A DNA stretch of 64,000 bases, from contig CM054059.1 of assembly GCA_028641055.1 (NCBI GenBank), positions 49,981,682 to 50,045,681 on the forward strand, read 5' to 3'. Below, piece after piece: positions 45,503 to 56,815 of this stretch (position 1 is its first letter; each line of letters opens with the position of its first letter). The notes beneath the pieces are model-generated. The model saw nothing but the letters and a program-made list of their open reading frames with translations. It had not been told where the DNA came from and did not search any database. The translations under genes were made by a program, and so were the position numbers. Source of the DNA: Alopecurus myosuroides (lineage: Eukaryota; Streptophyta; Magnoliopsida; Poales; Poaceae).

Positions 45503-47071
45503 CTAAGTATAATACGGACGCAGCTGAGCCACGTTCCATGGTCTATCTCTTTCTTGCATAGACGAAGTGGTGTGTGCGGTGTCATTGACTGTAGCCGACT
45601 CTTCCCTTGCATCTATCAAGTAATATGATCCATTATGCAGATTCCGGCTTATGATAAATGGTCCTTCCCATGGTGGTGATAATTTGTGTTTTCCTTCGTT
45701 TGACTGTACCAGGCGCAGAACCAAGTCTCCTTCCTGGAATACCCGGGTTCTCACGCGCCGGCTATGATACCTCCGTAGATCTTGTTGGTATATGTCTGAT
45801 CTTTCCAGGGCTTGTTCTCTTTGCTCTTCTAACATATCTACGGCGTCCTGCCGGGTTTTTTCGTTCTCCACTTCGACGTAAGCTGATCCTCGCGGTGAAT
45901 CGTGAATAATGTCACTCGGTAACACTGCCTCCGCACCATAGACCATGAAGAAGGGTGTCATCTGAGTGGATCTGTTAGGTGTAGTGTTGATACCCCAAAC
46001 CACAGAAGGAAGTTCTTCGACCCATGCACCAGCGGCCCTGACACAGGGAACTCGCAATCGTGGTTTTAATCCGCGAAGCAATTCTTGGTTTGCCCTCTCC
46101 ACTTGCCCATTGGCCTGCGGGTGAGCCACTGATGCAACATCAAGCCGGATGCCATTGTTGCCACAGAATTTCTCCATCTCGCCAAGAGACATGTTAGTTC
46201 CGTTGTCGGTGATTATGCTGTGGGGATACCCAAACCGGTAGATAATCTTTTTCAGGAACTTGACTGCTGTAGCCGCTTCGCAATTAGTAACTGGCATAAC
46301 CTCAACCCACTTGGTAAACTTGTCAATAGCCACCAAAAGATGTGTCTTCTTGCATGGTGACATATGGAAGGGACCAACCATATCCATACCCCAGACGGCG
46401 AACGGCCAAGTTAATGGGATGGTCCGTAATTCCATAGCCGGTACGTGTGTTTGGCGAGCGTACCTTTGACATCCGTCACATCTTGCTACCAAACGTTCTG
46501 CATCCGCTAGAGCCGTAAGCCAGAAAAATCCGTGTCGATAAGCTTTAGCCACCAGAGACCTTGTAGATGCATGATGCCCACAGTCGCCTTCGTGTATTTC
46601 CTTGAGAATCTGTCGGCCTTCTTCTGGCGCTACGCAGCGCAAGAAGACTCCTGTTGCGCTTCTCTTGTATAATTCTCCATTGATGATAGAATACCCCTTT
46701 GCTCGCCTCAGAATTTGTCTTGCTAATACCTCCTGTTCTGGTAACTCGCTCCGTGATAGGTAGGCCAGGTATGGCTCTGTCCACTCGGGGATGGCATGTA
46801 CTGTGGCCACGTACTCCAAATCCGGGTCTTGATTTGCCAGTTCTTCCTCAGACTCGGTTTTAACTGATGGTCGCCACAACTCGTCCAGGAACACATTAGG
46901 TGGAACCGGCTCTCTACGCGAGCCGAGTCTGGCGAGTGCGTCTGCTGCCTCGTTTTTTCTTCTGTCTATGTGCTCCACCTCATACCCGGAAAAGCACCCG
47001 GCAACCCTGTCGACCTCCCTGCGATATGCTGCCATAGTTGCATCCTTTCTGTCCCAAGTTCCCGATACCTG
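45503..47071 (-). pseudogene. pol: Integrase and end of second RNase H, young Gypsy element
   Basis: Continues the 972-codon frame across a single TAA (47072-47074). It contains the end of the archaeal-type RNase H (RRKNEAADALARLGSR), the H2C2 zinc domain (EGDCGHHASTRS ... CDGCQRYARQTH), and the integrase core with GMDMVGPF, ITDNGTNMS and ANGQVERANQEL (D, D, E). The C-terminal GKHKLSPPWEGPFII and the end WNVAQLRPYYT are also present. All catalytic residues are there and the frame is otherwise open. Confidence 0.92.
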
Positions 47072-49990
47072 TTATACCACAAGATCCGAATCTCCGAAGC
47101 ATCGTATCCTTTTAATGTTCATTTCCTTGGCTACCTTTAAACCATGCAACAGGGCCTCATACTCGGCCACGTTGTTTGAGCAATCGAAGTGAATTTGCAG
47201 TACGTAACTCAATTTGTCTCCCTTGGGCGATGTCAGCACTACTCCAGCTCCTGATCCCTCATATTGCTTTGACCCATCGAAGTGCATGGTCCATGACTCG
47301 GATTTTGGAACTGTGGTAGCCATACCTGTATGTGTCCAGTCGTTAACGAAATCAATTAAAGCTTGGGACTTGATTGCTGACCTGGGTTCGTAGTTTATGT
47401 GATAATCTCCCATCTCTATTGCCCACTTGGCTATTCTTCCCGTCGCGTCCGAGTTTCTGATGATATCCGACATTGGTATTGAACTAACCACTGTTATCGG
47501 ATGCTCTTGGAAATACGGCTTCAACTTCCGGCTAGCCATAAAGACCCCGAACACCAGCTTTTGCCAATGCGGATAGCGCTGCTTTGCTTCTGATAACACC
47601 TCACTGACGTAATAAACCGGCCTCTGAACCGGGTAACCTTTCCCGTCCTCTTTGCGTTCCACGACAACCACTGCGCTAACGGCTCGGGGGCCAGCTGCCA
47701 CGTACAGCAACATAGGCTCTTTAGGACCCGGCGCCGCTAGTACTGGTGCTTCAGATAATTGCTTCTTTAGTGCTTCAAACGCTTCATCTGCCTCTTCGTC
47801 CCATACGAATTTATCCGACTTTCGCAAGAGCCGATACAAGGGTATTGCTTTTTCTCCGAGTCTAGATATGAACCGGCTCAAGGCTGCTACACAGCCCGTG
47901 AGCTTTTGAACATGCTTCAAGTTCTCCGGCTTTTTCAAACTCTGGATTGCCTTGATTTTATCTGGATTTGCCTCAATTCCTCTCTCGGAAACTATGAAGC
48001 CGAGTAATTTCCCAGCCGGAACTCCGAACACGCACTTCGTTGGATTAAGCTTCATCTGGTACCTCCTCAGGTTTTTGAATGTCTCCTTTAGATCATCGAT
48101 AAATGTCTCCGCCTTCCTGGTCTTGATGACCACGTCATCCACATAAGCATGGACGTTACGTCCGATTTGGCCCTCAAAGCACTTTTGAATACACCGTTGG
48201 TAAGTTGCGCCAGCGTTCTTCAACCCAAATGTCATAGTTTTATAACAAAAGGCCCCAAACGGGGTTATGAATGATGTTTTCTCCCAATCCTCCCTTTTGA
48301 GCTTAATCTGATGATACCCGGAATATGCATCCAGGAAGCATAACAGATCGCTTCCAGCTACTGCATCTATAATCTGATCTATCCTTGGGAGCGCGAACGG
48401 ATCCTTTGGGCAATGCTTGTTGAGACTAGTGAAGTCAATGCACATTCTCCACTCGTTGGTCTTTTTCATCACCAGAACCGGGTTAGCCAACCAATCCGGG
48501 TGAAATACTTCCATGATAAAGCCGGCTGCCAGTAGCCGAGCGATCTCTTCGCCTATAGCTTTCCTTCTTTCCTCATTCATTTTCCTCAAACCTTGTTTCA
48601 CGGGCCTGGACTTGGGATCCACATGCAAACTGTGCTCAGCCAATTCTGTAGGGATACCCGGCATGTCGCTGGGTGTCCAGGCAAACACATCTGCATTCGA
48701 GCGAATGAACTCCACGAGCGCTCCCTCCTGCTCTTTTCCCAGGTTAGACCCTATGGTAAACTGCTTAGTAGAATCCCCTTCGACAAAATCTATCTTCTTG
48801 GTGTCTTGCGCTGCCTTGAATTTTGCTCTCTCATCCTCAGTATTCGGCTTTTTCAAGGCTGTTCTATCGTCCGGGTTTACTTGAGACCGGTAATATTCGA
48901 GCTCTTCCTTCCTGCATGCCTGCTCGGCCATAACTGAATCTCCTTCGTCGCACTCGGCCGCTATATCCCGGTTCCCATGTATAGTGATGGTCCGTTTAGG
49001 ACCCGGGATTTTCAGCTGCAAATACACGTAGCACGGCCTAGCCATGAATTGGGCGTAAGCCGGCCTCCCCAACAGCGCGTGGTAAGGACTGCGCAACTTG
49101 GCCACCTCGAACGTGAGCCACTCCACTCGATAATTATCCGTCGATTCCCCAAAAGCAACTTCCAAGGTGATCCTTCCCTCGGGGCTCGCCGAGTGACCCG
49201 GTACGATCCCGTGAAAGATTGTTGAACTTTTCTGCAGCTGGGACTCTTTGAGACTCATCCGTAAGAAGGTCTCCCAATAAAGGATGTTGATGCTACTTCC
49301 ACCGTCCATCAGGACCTTCTTCAGCTCGTAACCATTAACCTGTGGAGCGACTACCAACGCCAAGACTCCTGGACGCTCCACCTTTTCCGGATGATCTCTT
49401 CTACTCCACGTTATCTCTTGTTCTGCCCATCTAAGATATCCCGGCGCGGCTGATGAAACCGAATTTGCCGCTTGCTTTGATGTCTCTTTGTTCCTGCTAG
49501 AAGTTCCTGTAGTATGCACATGATATTGTCCTTTTAAGTTAGTCGTTCGTACCGTGTCGACGAAGATATTGATCCGGCCGATCGTCAATATAAATCCGGA
49601 CTCGAGGTGATCCGATTCTGGCCCCCAGCCGGGATCGTCCACCGACTTTTCTTCTTCGTGGTCGATGTAGATTTCGCCAATGACAAGATCCTCCATGCCC
49701 TTCCGAGCTTCTCCCGTGATGTAAACACCTTTGGACGCAGGCCCCACGGTGGGCGCCAACTGTCGTGGGATAATCACGGCAGATGTTACCAGGGGTAACT
49801 GATCTTGGGGCAAGTCGACACAGGCGTTCGGGAGAGGGTTTAGCTCAAGGGAAGACATGGTACAACTTGATCTGATAGCCGGCAATCGAAGTCGCCGGAT
49901 CTCTATTCTCGATACAATAACACGATTAGGGTTTACACTGGATATTCGATACCACACGATATTGCTAGGGTTCTTCGATCTCTCTCTCAA
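47072..49990 (-). pseudogene. pol: Protease-RT-RNase H polyprotein of the young Gypsy element
   Basis: A 972-codon open frame whose first ATG lies inside the LTR, so the true start is uncertain. After a short leader (APTVGPASKGVYITGEARKG) it passes straight into the protease (VLMDGGSSINILY, ALLGRPAYAQFM) without a gag core or zinc knuckle. RT follows: LLCFLDAYSGYHQI, MTFGLKNAGATYQ, YVDDVVI, all catalytic Asp present. Then comes the gypsy RNase H (YYVSEVLSEAKQRYP) and the archaeal-type RNase H (MHFDGSKQYEGSG, EYEALLHGLKVA, FGDSDLVV), which ends at a TAA where Gln (CAA) would be expected. One nonsense change separates it from the integrase part. Confidence 0.92.
49743..49760 (-). other. Primer binding site of the young Gypsy element
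   Basis: CCCACGGTGGGCGCCAAC, identical to the site at 24090-24107, directly abutting the LTR. Confidence 0.75.
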
Positions 49991-50236
49991 TCTATACCCG
50001 GGGGTCGGTTTATATAGCTCCCGTACCCCCTAACTTACTTTACAAGGCACACCCGGGTCCTACCCAGACACGGCGTGCAAACCCTAACTTTCCTTTACAA
50101 CACCCACAATCCGGGTCACTAGGCCCACGAGCTTGGGCCTCCACAAACATCTTTATCCCTAGCCGTATCCTCCTCACTGTCTCTGGGCCGGGTTATTCCT
50201 CGGATCTTGGCATACCGGGTTAGCATCCCCCCATCA
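49761..50236 (-). repeat. 5' LTR (minus sense) of the young Gypsy element
   Basis: 476 bp, differing from 39601-40076 at four positions (two adjacent to AATCGAAGTCGCC, one in GGGGGTC(A/G)GTTTATATAG, one in GTATCCT(G/C)CTCACTG). Confidence 0.95.
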
Positions 50237-50497
50237 ACCTCCCTGAGTTCGATAAACCTTGGGTGATCCACTTAAGGGAAACTTGCTGCTGTTCTACAAA
50301 CCTCTGCACTTGGAGGCCCAACACTGTCTACAAGAATAAAAGCAGGCATAGACATCAAGCTCTTTTCTGGCGCCGTTGCCGAAGAGGTAAGGTAAAAGGT
50401 ACTCACATCCTCGGGTGTGAGTGCTCGAAGTTATTTCCTTTAGATCCTGCAATTATATCTTTTTGTTTCTTGTTTTCATTTTCACCAGTTAGGCTTA

Positions 50498-51515
50498 ATG
50501 GAAAACAACAAAAATATGAGCGAGCTTTATAATCTTTATATCGAGTTAGGACATGAAGTGTTTGAAGAGAAAATTAAAAAACCTATGGAACTTTATTTGC
50601 ATGCTAATAGCAATGTTATTATTATGAATGCTTTGACCACTATTATTTCTAATGCTATGGAAAAGTCTAATCTTGGGGAAGCTAGTTTATATGACAATTG
50701 TCTTTTTAGTTCTCCAAGCACGAAGGAGAAATTTAGCTTTAATGATGAGCCTATGCCTGTTACATATAATAGTGATCATGATTGGGAAGAGCACACTACT
50801 TTTGATATTGAAAATGATGATATAGAAAGCTCTAAACTTGTGGATGATGTGTTTGAAAATCCTTTTGCTACTGATGATTATATGCTTGATACATCTCCTC
50901 CTAGTAAAAATGATGATATGTTTACAAATGAACACATTTTGGAGGATAACTATTCTATTTCTTATGATGATATAATTCTTCCTATATATGATGATTACAA
51001 TGATGAATATGATATTTTAAGTCCACCTACTATTGAGGAGAAAATTTATTGATGATACTATTCCTTCTATATTTGATGATTATGGTGATGGGAATAATAA
51101 TGATAGCTATTTTGTTTAATTTACTCCCACTACTATTAATAAGAATGACTATGGTTATGTGGAGAGTAATAATTCTTTTATGCATGTGGCTCATGATAAA
51201 AATGTTATATCTGATAGTTATATTGTTAATTTTATTCATGATGCTACTGAAATTTATTATGAGAGAGAGAAACATAATTTTATGCATCTCAACAATATCA
51301 AGTTTCCCCCTTTTATGTTTAAATTTGTGAAGTTGCACTTGTTTTTCTTTCCTATGCTTGTTTCCTTCTGCTTTCATGACTTGTTTTTCTATATGATTAT
51401 TTTTCATAGGAAGTGGGTTAGACTTAAACATGTTTTATATTTGATTCTTTATGCTTTCTTATTGTGCTTCAACTCTTATTTTTATGTGAGCATATTCTCA
51501 AATTATCATGCCTAG
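50498..51515 (+). pseudogene. Internal ORF of Athila-like copy B, hydrophobic C-terminus
   Basis: Homologous to 36398-37415. Here a 2-base loss near 51050 ends the first frame at 184 codons (EEKIY). The continuation stays open at 51159-51515 and encodes ESNNSFMHVAHDKN, an EIYYEREKHNFMHL segment and a C-terminus with two strongly hydrophobic runs (LHLFFFPMLVSFCFHDLFFY; VLYLILYAFLLCFNSYFYV) around a short basic loop (HRKWVRLK). The ancestral protein would have had an acidic N-terminal half and a membrane-anchored tail, about 330-340 residues. No match to gag or pol. Confidence 0.6.
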
Positions 51516-54217
51516 CTGAAAGGCGTTAATGAAAAGCGCTACCGGGAGACAACCCATTTTTATTTATCTGTTTTCAACCAGTTTTCCTTTATTTTCTTTT
51601 GGGTGCTTTGCACCTAGGTGTTTTCTATTTCCTTAGAAACTCATCTGTATCTTTTATTTTGTGTTTTTGTTGAGCCAAGTAAATTCTCTAGTAGAAAGTT
51701 GAGACTATATTTCGGATTTCTGCGCAGGAAACAGATTTCTTCTGTCCACTGTTAAATACATAAATCACAGAAAATTCAAAATGACCTGAGCGTTTTTGTG
51801 CTTAATCATGGGCTATATACGCAACTTTTATTAGTTGACCACTTTATGATTTATCGATCTTTACCTGCTGTATTGTTTTGACAGATTTGTGCCAATTATT
51901 GCATTTGCATCTTAATATCTTTCTTTTGGTGTTCTTTTGAGAAAAAGAGTTTTAAAAGAAGTTGTGACAGTAGCTAATGTGTTTATGAGTTCTAGGCTTG
52001 TGTTGAAATTGAACCATGTGAATTTATTATTTCAATTGCACTAATGTTGCTAATGAAGATTGTGAGAAGTTTGGTGTGAAGGAAGTTTTCAAGGGTCAAG
52101 AGAAGAGGATGATGTGATGTGATTTAGAAGAGTGAATAGCCTAAGCTTGGGGATGCACCCGTGGTACATCCCATAAAATTCCAAGAATTCTCAAGTGTCT
52201 AAGCTTGGGGATTTCCAAGGCATCCCCTTCTTCATCGACAAATTATCAGGTCCTTCTAGTGATACTATAGTTTTATTGAGTCACATATTATGTGCTTTAC
52301 TTGGAGCGTCTTTTATTTTTGTTTTAATTTTTTTGGTTTTCTTTGCTGTAATAAATAGTTGGATCCTATCATACTTGTGTGGGACACACTCCGTTTTCAT
52401 TGCTTGGAACACTCTAGTTTTCATTCTTATTGTTCTGTGAGTGTTCACTTTTTGCTAGTACAAAGTTTAGCCTTTGTTTTCATGCATCTCTTATTCAGAG
52501 CTGTTAGTTTTTGTAGTGTTATGTGAGAACTCTCATGTTTGCTTGATGCAGAATGTAGAGATTTTTTGTTAAAACATATTTTGTATGGTGCTTGTTGGGA
52601 AAAGAAACTGCTGCTTGATGTAGAATTTATAACAGTGCAAGTAGAAGCTTGTATAGACTAGGGCTAGGACTTCTTCATGCCATGCTAAATGTTATTTTAG
52701 TTTTAAAGCCTTGTGGTTATTGAGTAGCATGAATAGACTTAAATAGCTGAGAGCATTTAATATGTTTTGAAAGATTCATGAGTTGTTCTTGTCATAGTAA
52801 AGCATCAATATATGATATTCTCTTTCGAATGATTTATTTGGTTGACTTGGCGCATGCTCACACCATGTTTATGACTACAAACCAGTCACGAATAGCCTCC
52901 ATGACCACTTAGTTTTTGAACTTGTGATACCGCTTATGCTTTAATTAATGATGCTTATGCCGCTATGCATGATTATGGCTCTTATGCTCTCTTGATTTGT
53001 CGCTCCCGGTCTTTTGCTAGCCTCCACCTGTACTTAGTATGAGTTCTACTCGTGCATCCAAACTCCCTTAAACCAAAGTTTTCCCATTGTGTACACCATA
53101 CCTACCTACATGTGGTATTTAACTGTCACTCCAAGTAAATTGCTCATGTGCTACCTTTAAAACTTTTAAAATTATTCCTGTTTTGTGTTCTTGTTTTTGC
53201 TCATGAGGACGTCAATGGAGAATCTTTATCTCACTTGTTGATTGTATTTCACACCCTGTACTAGTGGCTTCATATGCTTATCCAAATGATAGAAAAGTTG
53301 GCAGCGGGGTGCCCAGCCAAAAATTAATACAAACAAATTCTCTTCACTATTTTTGCCCCTGATTTATCAGTCAAAGCATAATTGTGTAAACAAAAGAGAA
53401 AGAGGGATGACCTTCTATACCAGTTGCGTCCTTCACTATGGGAGCCGCTCTTGTGAATCCAGTTGGCTTGTGACGTACTGTATTGTTTGTTTACCATTCA
53501 TTGACCTTAACATACACCTCTCCTAAAATATAGACACTCCTCCACGGTATGTGATTGTTGGCAGGCACCCGAGGATTGGGTTAGCCATGGTTTGTGAAAG
53601 ATGGATGGGAGGAGTGTCAAACTTTTAATACCTTTGTTTAATAAAATAAAAATCTCTAGCACATGAGTGATCCCTGCTTCCCTCTGCGAAGGGCCTTTCT
53701 TTTACTTTTATGTTGAGTCTCCATCTTCTAACTTTATGCACAGTTGAGAGAGCATTTTTTCCATTCTGATTTCTATGTGCATTTGTCCCATAAACATCAA
53801 TAATTACTTCATGATGTGATATTATTTGTTCTTCAATTATTTGTTCTTCAATTATTTGTTCTAGTCTTCCTCTTGAACTTTGAAAGTGTCCTGGCATTTA
53901 TGTTTTGTCCCACTCTTAAGGACTAGCGAAATACCACTTTGCCATGCTTTCTCTATACTTGAAACAAACGTATATATTTCTTTGCACTATTATCCATGAT
54001 CCTTTATTTAAGATACTCTTCATGATGCAAAGTGATTTCTATGCTTTATTGTTAAAGTTCTATTTATCATGTTTGTGTTTGAAGTTCTATGATCTCAGCG
54101 TACATATGCTTTTACGTTATAATGATCAAGTTTATGATAGTAGCATGTCACCTCAGAAATTATTTTGTTTTATCGTTTACCTAGTCGAGGACGAGTAGAA
54201 CTAAGCTTGGGGATGCT
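51516..54217 (+). other. Noncoding interior of copy B
   Basis: No convincing coding frame. Purine-rich AAGCTTGGGGAT words recur (52144, 52200, 54203). A short tandem ATTATTTGTTCTTCA repeat lies at 53821-53862. The interior ends with AAGCTTGGGGATGCT next to the 3' LTR. Confidence 0.7.
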
Positions 54218-55631
54218 TGATACGTCATAAACGTATCCCTAATTTTTGATGTTCCATGTTGTTTTAATGTTATTTCCCACATGTTTTCCTTACACTTTAT
54301 GTCATTTTTACACGTTTTCCGGGACTAACCTATTAACAAGATGCCACAGAGCCAGTTCCCTGTTTTCTACTATTTTTAGTTTCAGAAAAGTTGTTCTGAA
54401 AATATTCTCAGAATTGGAAAATTCGAAAGCCAGAAGTCCTAAAAGTCCCGGAAGCTTCCAGAAGTCCCGAAGAGCCCGGGAGGGGGGGGGGCACAGGGTG
54501 GCCACACCATGGGGTTGTGCGGGTCCCCCCTGGCCGCACCACCTAGGGGTGTGGGCCCCTGGCCACCTCCCGGCATCACCCTTTCGCCCATATATACTCC
54601 CCGATGCATAAACCCTAGGAGAATCGACCTTTTCCACAAAATACATTCATAGCTCCGCCACCGCTGCCGACAAGTTTTGGGGGACAGATCTCTGTTCTGG
54701 CACCCTGCCGGGACGGGGAAGTGCCCCCCGGAAGCCATCTCCTTCGACTCCACCGCCATCTCTATCACCGTTGCTGTCTCCTATGATGAGGCGGGAGTAG
54801 TTCTCCGCCGAGGCTGAGGGTTCTACCGGTAGCTATGTGGTTCATCTCTCTCTCCCATGGTGTGATCTTTATGTGATCATGAGCTTTGTAATCTAGTTGA
54901 ATATGTAGATTGATCTTCATCTGTTATGCTACTCAAGTGGTTTGTTATCTCCGCAAACACTTTGATCACGGGGTAAAGGTGATAGTGTGTGCACCGTGTG
55001 GTTTAGCATGATATTTATATCTTGTGTTGGAAGGTGAACCCATGAAATTGTGGCGTTATTTTAGTACTAATTTATGGCGCTCGTAGTGACATTGGGGTGC
55101 CCTAGAGAGGGAATATAGACTTGAGGAGTGCTCTTAAAGCCCTACGCAATGATTAGTGTTCATTATTTGACCGGAGAGTGGTTCGGAGTAGCATAGTGAA
55201 GAGATGATACTTATGCATTCAATTATGTGATCATTGTTGAGAGTGTCATCTAGTGAAAGTAGGAGCCCTAGGCCTTATTTCCAAGCATTGAAACATCGTT
55301 TTCCGCCTGTTCTGCTACATGTTTGCTTGCTGCCATTTTTATTTCAGATTGTTATTATCACTCATAATCATCCATACTACTTGTATTTTACTCTCTCTTC
55401 GCCAAACTAGTGCACCTATATACCTGACAAGTATATTGGGTATGTTGGGGACACAAGAGACTTCTTATATCTTGATTGCAGGGTTGCTTGAGAGGGGTAT
55501 CTTTGACCTCTACCTCCCTGAGTTCATAAATCTTGGGTGATCCACTTAAGGGAAACTTGTTGCTGTTCTATAAACGTCTGCACTTGGAGGCCCAACACTG
55601 TCTACAAGAATAGAAGCGTGCGTAGACATCA
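54218..55631 (+). repeat. 3' LTR of Athila-like copy B
   Basis: 1414 bp, TGATACGTCATAAACG...GCGTGCGTAGACATCA, followed by the GTGAG target duplication and the resumed intron of the B3-like gene. Confidence 0.95.
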
Positions 55632-56210
55632 GTGAGTATTGCAGTTTAGTATGCATTGCTTGCATTTCAGTTGGTTCCGTTGAATCGATGTTGACTTCTT
55701 GTATTTCTATTTTATGTCAGTTTGTTCCTCTTGAACTGCTAGATGACTACGAGTACGACCCGAGTTTTGGGACGTCTGTACTTTGGAAAAGAGGTCTCGA
55801 GCTGCCGATTGAAGGTATGTACCACATCTGGGATGGACGCCTTCACTTTGGATTTGGAATGGAAGAATTGGTTGCAGATGAGGAGATGGTAGTAGACAGA
55901 ACTACAGTCATGGTGAGGGTCTATCCAAGCGGCGATTCGCTTCCTCTAGACCTTCTGGATGTGATGAACTGATAGAATGAAGTTGGTTCCTTTTGGATGT
56001 GATGAACTGTTTAGTATGTTGCTTTTTAGAATGCCTTTTGTTAGTATGTTGACCAAACTGAAGCACTGCCAACAATTTGGTTTTTAGTATGTTGACTAGA
56101 CTGAAGCACTGTCCTTTTGTAATGTTCTTAATATGTTTGCTGTCAAGAATTTGGTTGTTCATAGGTTTGTACTGTCTCTGATTTTGATCTTCTGTTTCTG
56201 TAATGAATTT

Positions 56211-56620
56211 GGAGGCACTTTTCATACTGTCTCCAATTGTTTGCCGAATCAGAGGAACTTTTCAAAGTGCCTCCAAAAGTCTCTCGAATTGGAGGCAGTT
56301 CGAAAAGTGCCTCATAATATAGAGTAAATTAGGAGGCAGTTTCCAAAGTGTCTCCAATTGGCCAACAAGTAGAGGCAGTACGAAAAGTGCCTCCAAATGG
56401 GCAACAATTAGAGGCACTTTGAAAACTGCCGTCTAATGGGCAATAATTAGAGGCACTTTGAAAACTGCCTCCAATTTGACCAAGTTTTTGGGGGGAAATA
56501 TTCAGTTTAGTGCCTGCAAAAAGGGGCTAAGAGGAGAAACTTATTAAAGTGCCTACAAAAAGTCGATTAGGAGGCATTTTCACCTCGAAAGTGCCTTGTA
56601 TTGGAGGATGTGGCATAGTG
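56211..56620 (+). repeat. CACTA right end: seven 40-bp-period subterminal palindromes and terminus
   Basis: Copies start at 56211, 56251, 56291, 56332, 56371, 56410 and 56450. Each is an imperfect palindrome of the form GAGGCACTTTGAAAACTGCC(TCC), with GAGGCAGTTCGAAAAGTGCC variants. Degenerate halves follow at about 56498, 56549 and 56569-56604. The element ends TGGCATAGTG at 56620. Arrays of short subterminal repeats bound by TNPA-type protein are known for CACTA elements; here the motif is palindromic. Confidence 0.8.
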
Positions 56621-56623
56621 ACG

Positions 56624-56803
56624 TGCCGCCTCGCGCCACGCCATGGCTCGTCCGAAACGGGCGGGTGATCACGATACGGTCGTCGTTGATCCATCGCCGT
56701 TGGAGGCGGTTGGTTGCGGCGAGAGAGCAGGTGGAATATGCCCGGGCGACGATCTGCCTCGTCGGGCGTGGCACGCACGATGGATCGATCAGCAGGGCCA
56801 AGC
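56624..56803. other. GC-rich flank outside the CACTA
   Basis: No supported gene. Possible host sequence between the CACTA end and the retroposon. Confidence 0.4.
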
Positions 56804-56815
56804 AAGGACGGAGAT

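Larger units (their letters stand above)
39601..50236 (-). mobile_element. Young Tat-lineage Gypsy element lacking gag
   Basis: Perfect target duplications ACCTC (39596-39600 and 50237-50241) flank 476-bp LTRs (39601-40076 and 49761-50236) that differ at only four positions (0.84%). At 1.3e-8 substitutions per site per year this is about 0.3 million years (inference). The minus strand encodes protease, RT, two RNase H domains and integrase; the plus strand carries a multi-exon antisense gene. The region between primer binding site and protease is only about 450 bp and has no gag core. Confidence 0.95.
38304..55631 (+). mobile_element. Athila-like non-autonomous element, copy B (complete, nested)
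   Basis: 5' LTR 38304-39600 plus 50242-50357 (about 1413 bp), interior 50358-54217, 3' LTR 54218-55631 (1414 bp). Target duplications are GTGAG at 38299-38303 and 55632-55636. The Gypsy element 39601-50236 interrupts the 5' LTR. A purine-rich AAGCTTGGGGATGCT precedes the 3' LTR. Without the nested element the length is about 6.7 kb. No pol is present. Confidence 0.95.
33740..55972 (+). pseudogene. B3-like domain gene 3, split by nested retrotransposons
   Basis: Exons join in consistent phase: 33740-33868 (MDNPVQLNNRCPICSQPEWNCG, a possible CxxC zinc motif), 33963-34290, 34611-34840 and, after some 20 kb of inserted DNA, 55721-55972. The full frame is 313 codons. Exon 2 resembles a B3 domain (MTPKNWMLATYRGRTFDMYV ... 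RMFQIEEGDILSFKLEEE) but has a TAG at 34098 where Trp is expected. Exon 3 gives LAFQNVVFTDIIPVSEDH and FYVKTSDRKYLVHKI, exon 4 EYDPSFGTSVLWKRG and FGFGMEELVADEEM, ending LLDVMN. The retroelement sits exactly after GGCCTG|GTGAG, in the intron 3 donor; its target duplication is GTGAG, restored on the right as GTGAGTATTGCAG. The gene ends about 240 bp before the CACTA subterminal repeats. B3 assignment is by pattern. Confidence 0.6.
6721..56620 (-). mobile_element. Giant CACTA (En/Spm) DNA transposon, left end outside the window
   Basis: The backbone is assembled from pieces left between later insertions: 6721-10873, 24653-34845 and 55637-56620. It encodes TNPA-like and TNP2 proteins on the minus strand, a DEDDy exonuclease on the minus strand and three B3-like genes on the plus strand. 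The right end has seven palindromic subterminal repeats with a 40-bp period and then TAGTG at 56616-56620, the inverse of CACTA, which is the expected terminus. The next three bases, ACG, would be the target duplication. The left terminus is not visible, so a full inverted repeat cannot be confirmed. Membership of the B3-like genes rests on their lying between transposase and subterminal repeats with no other element boundary seen. Confidence 0.75.
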
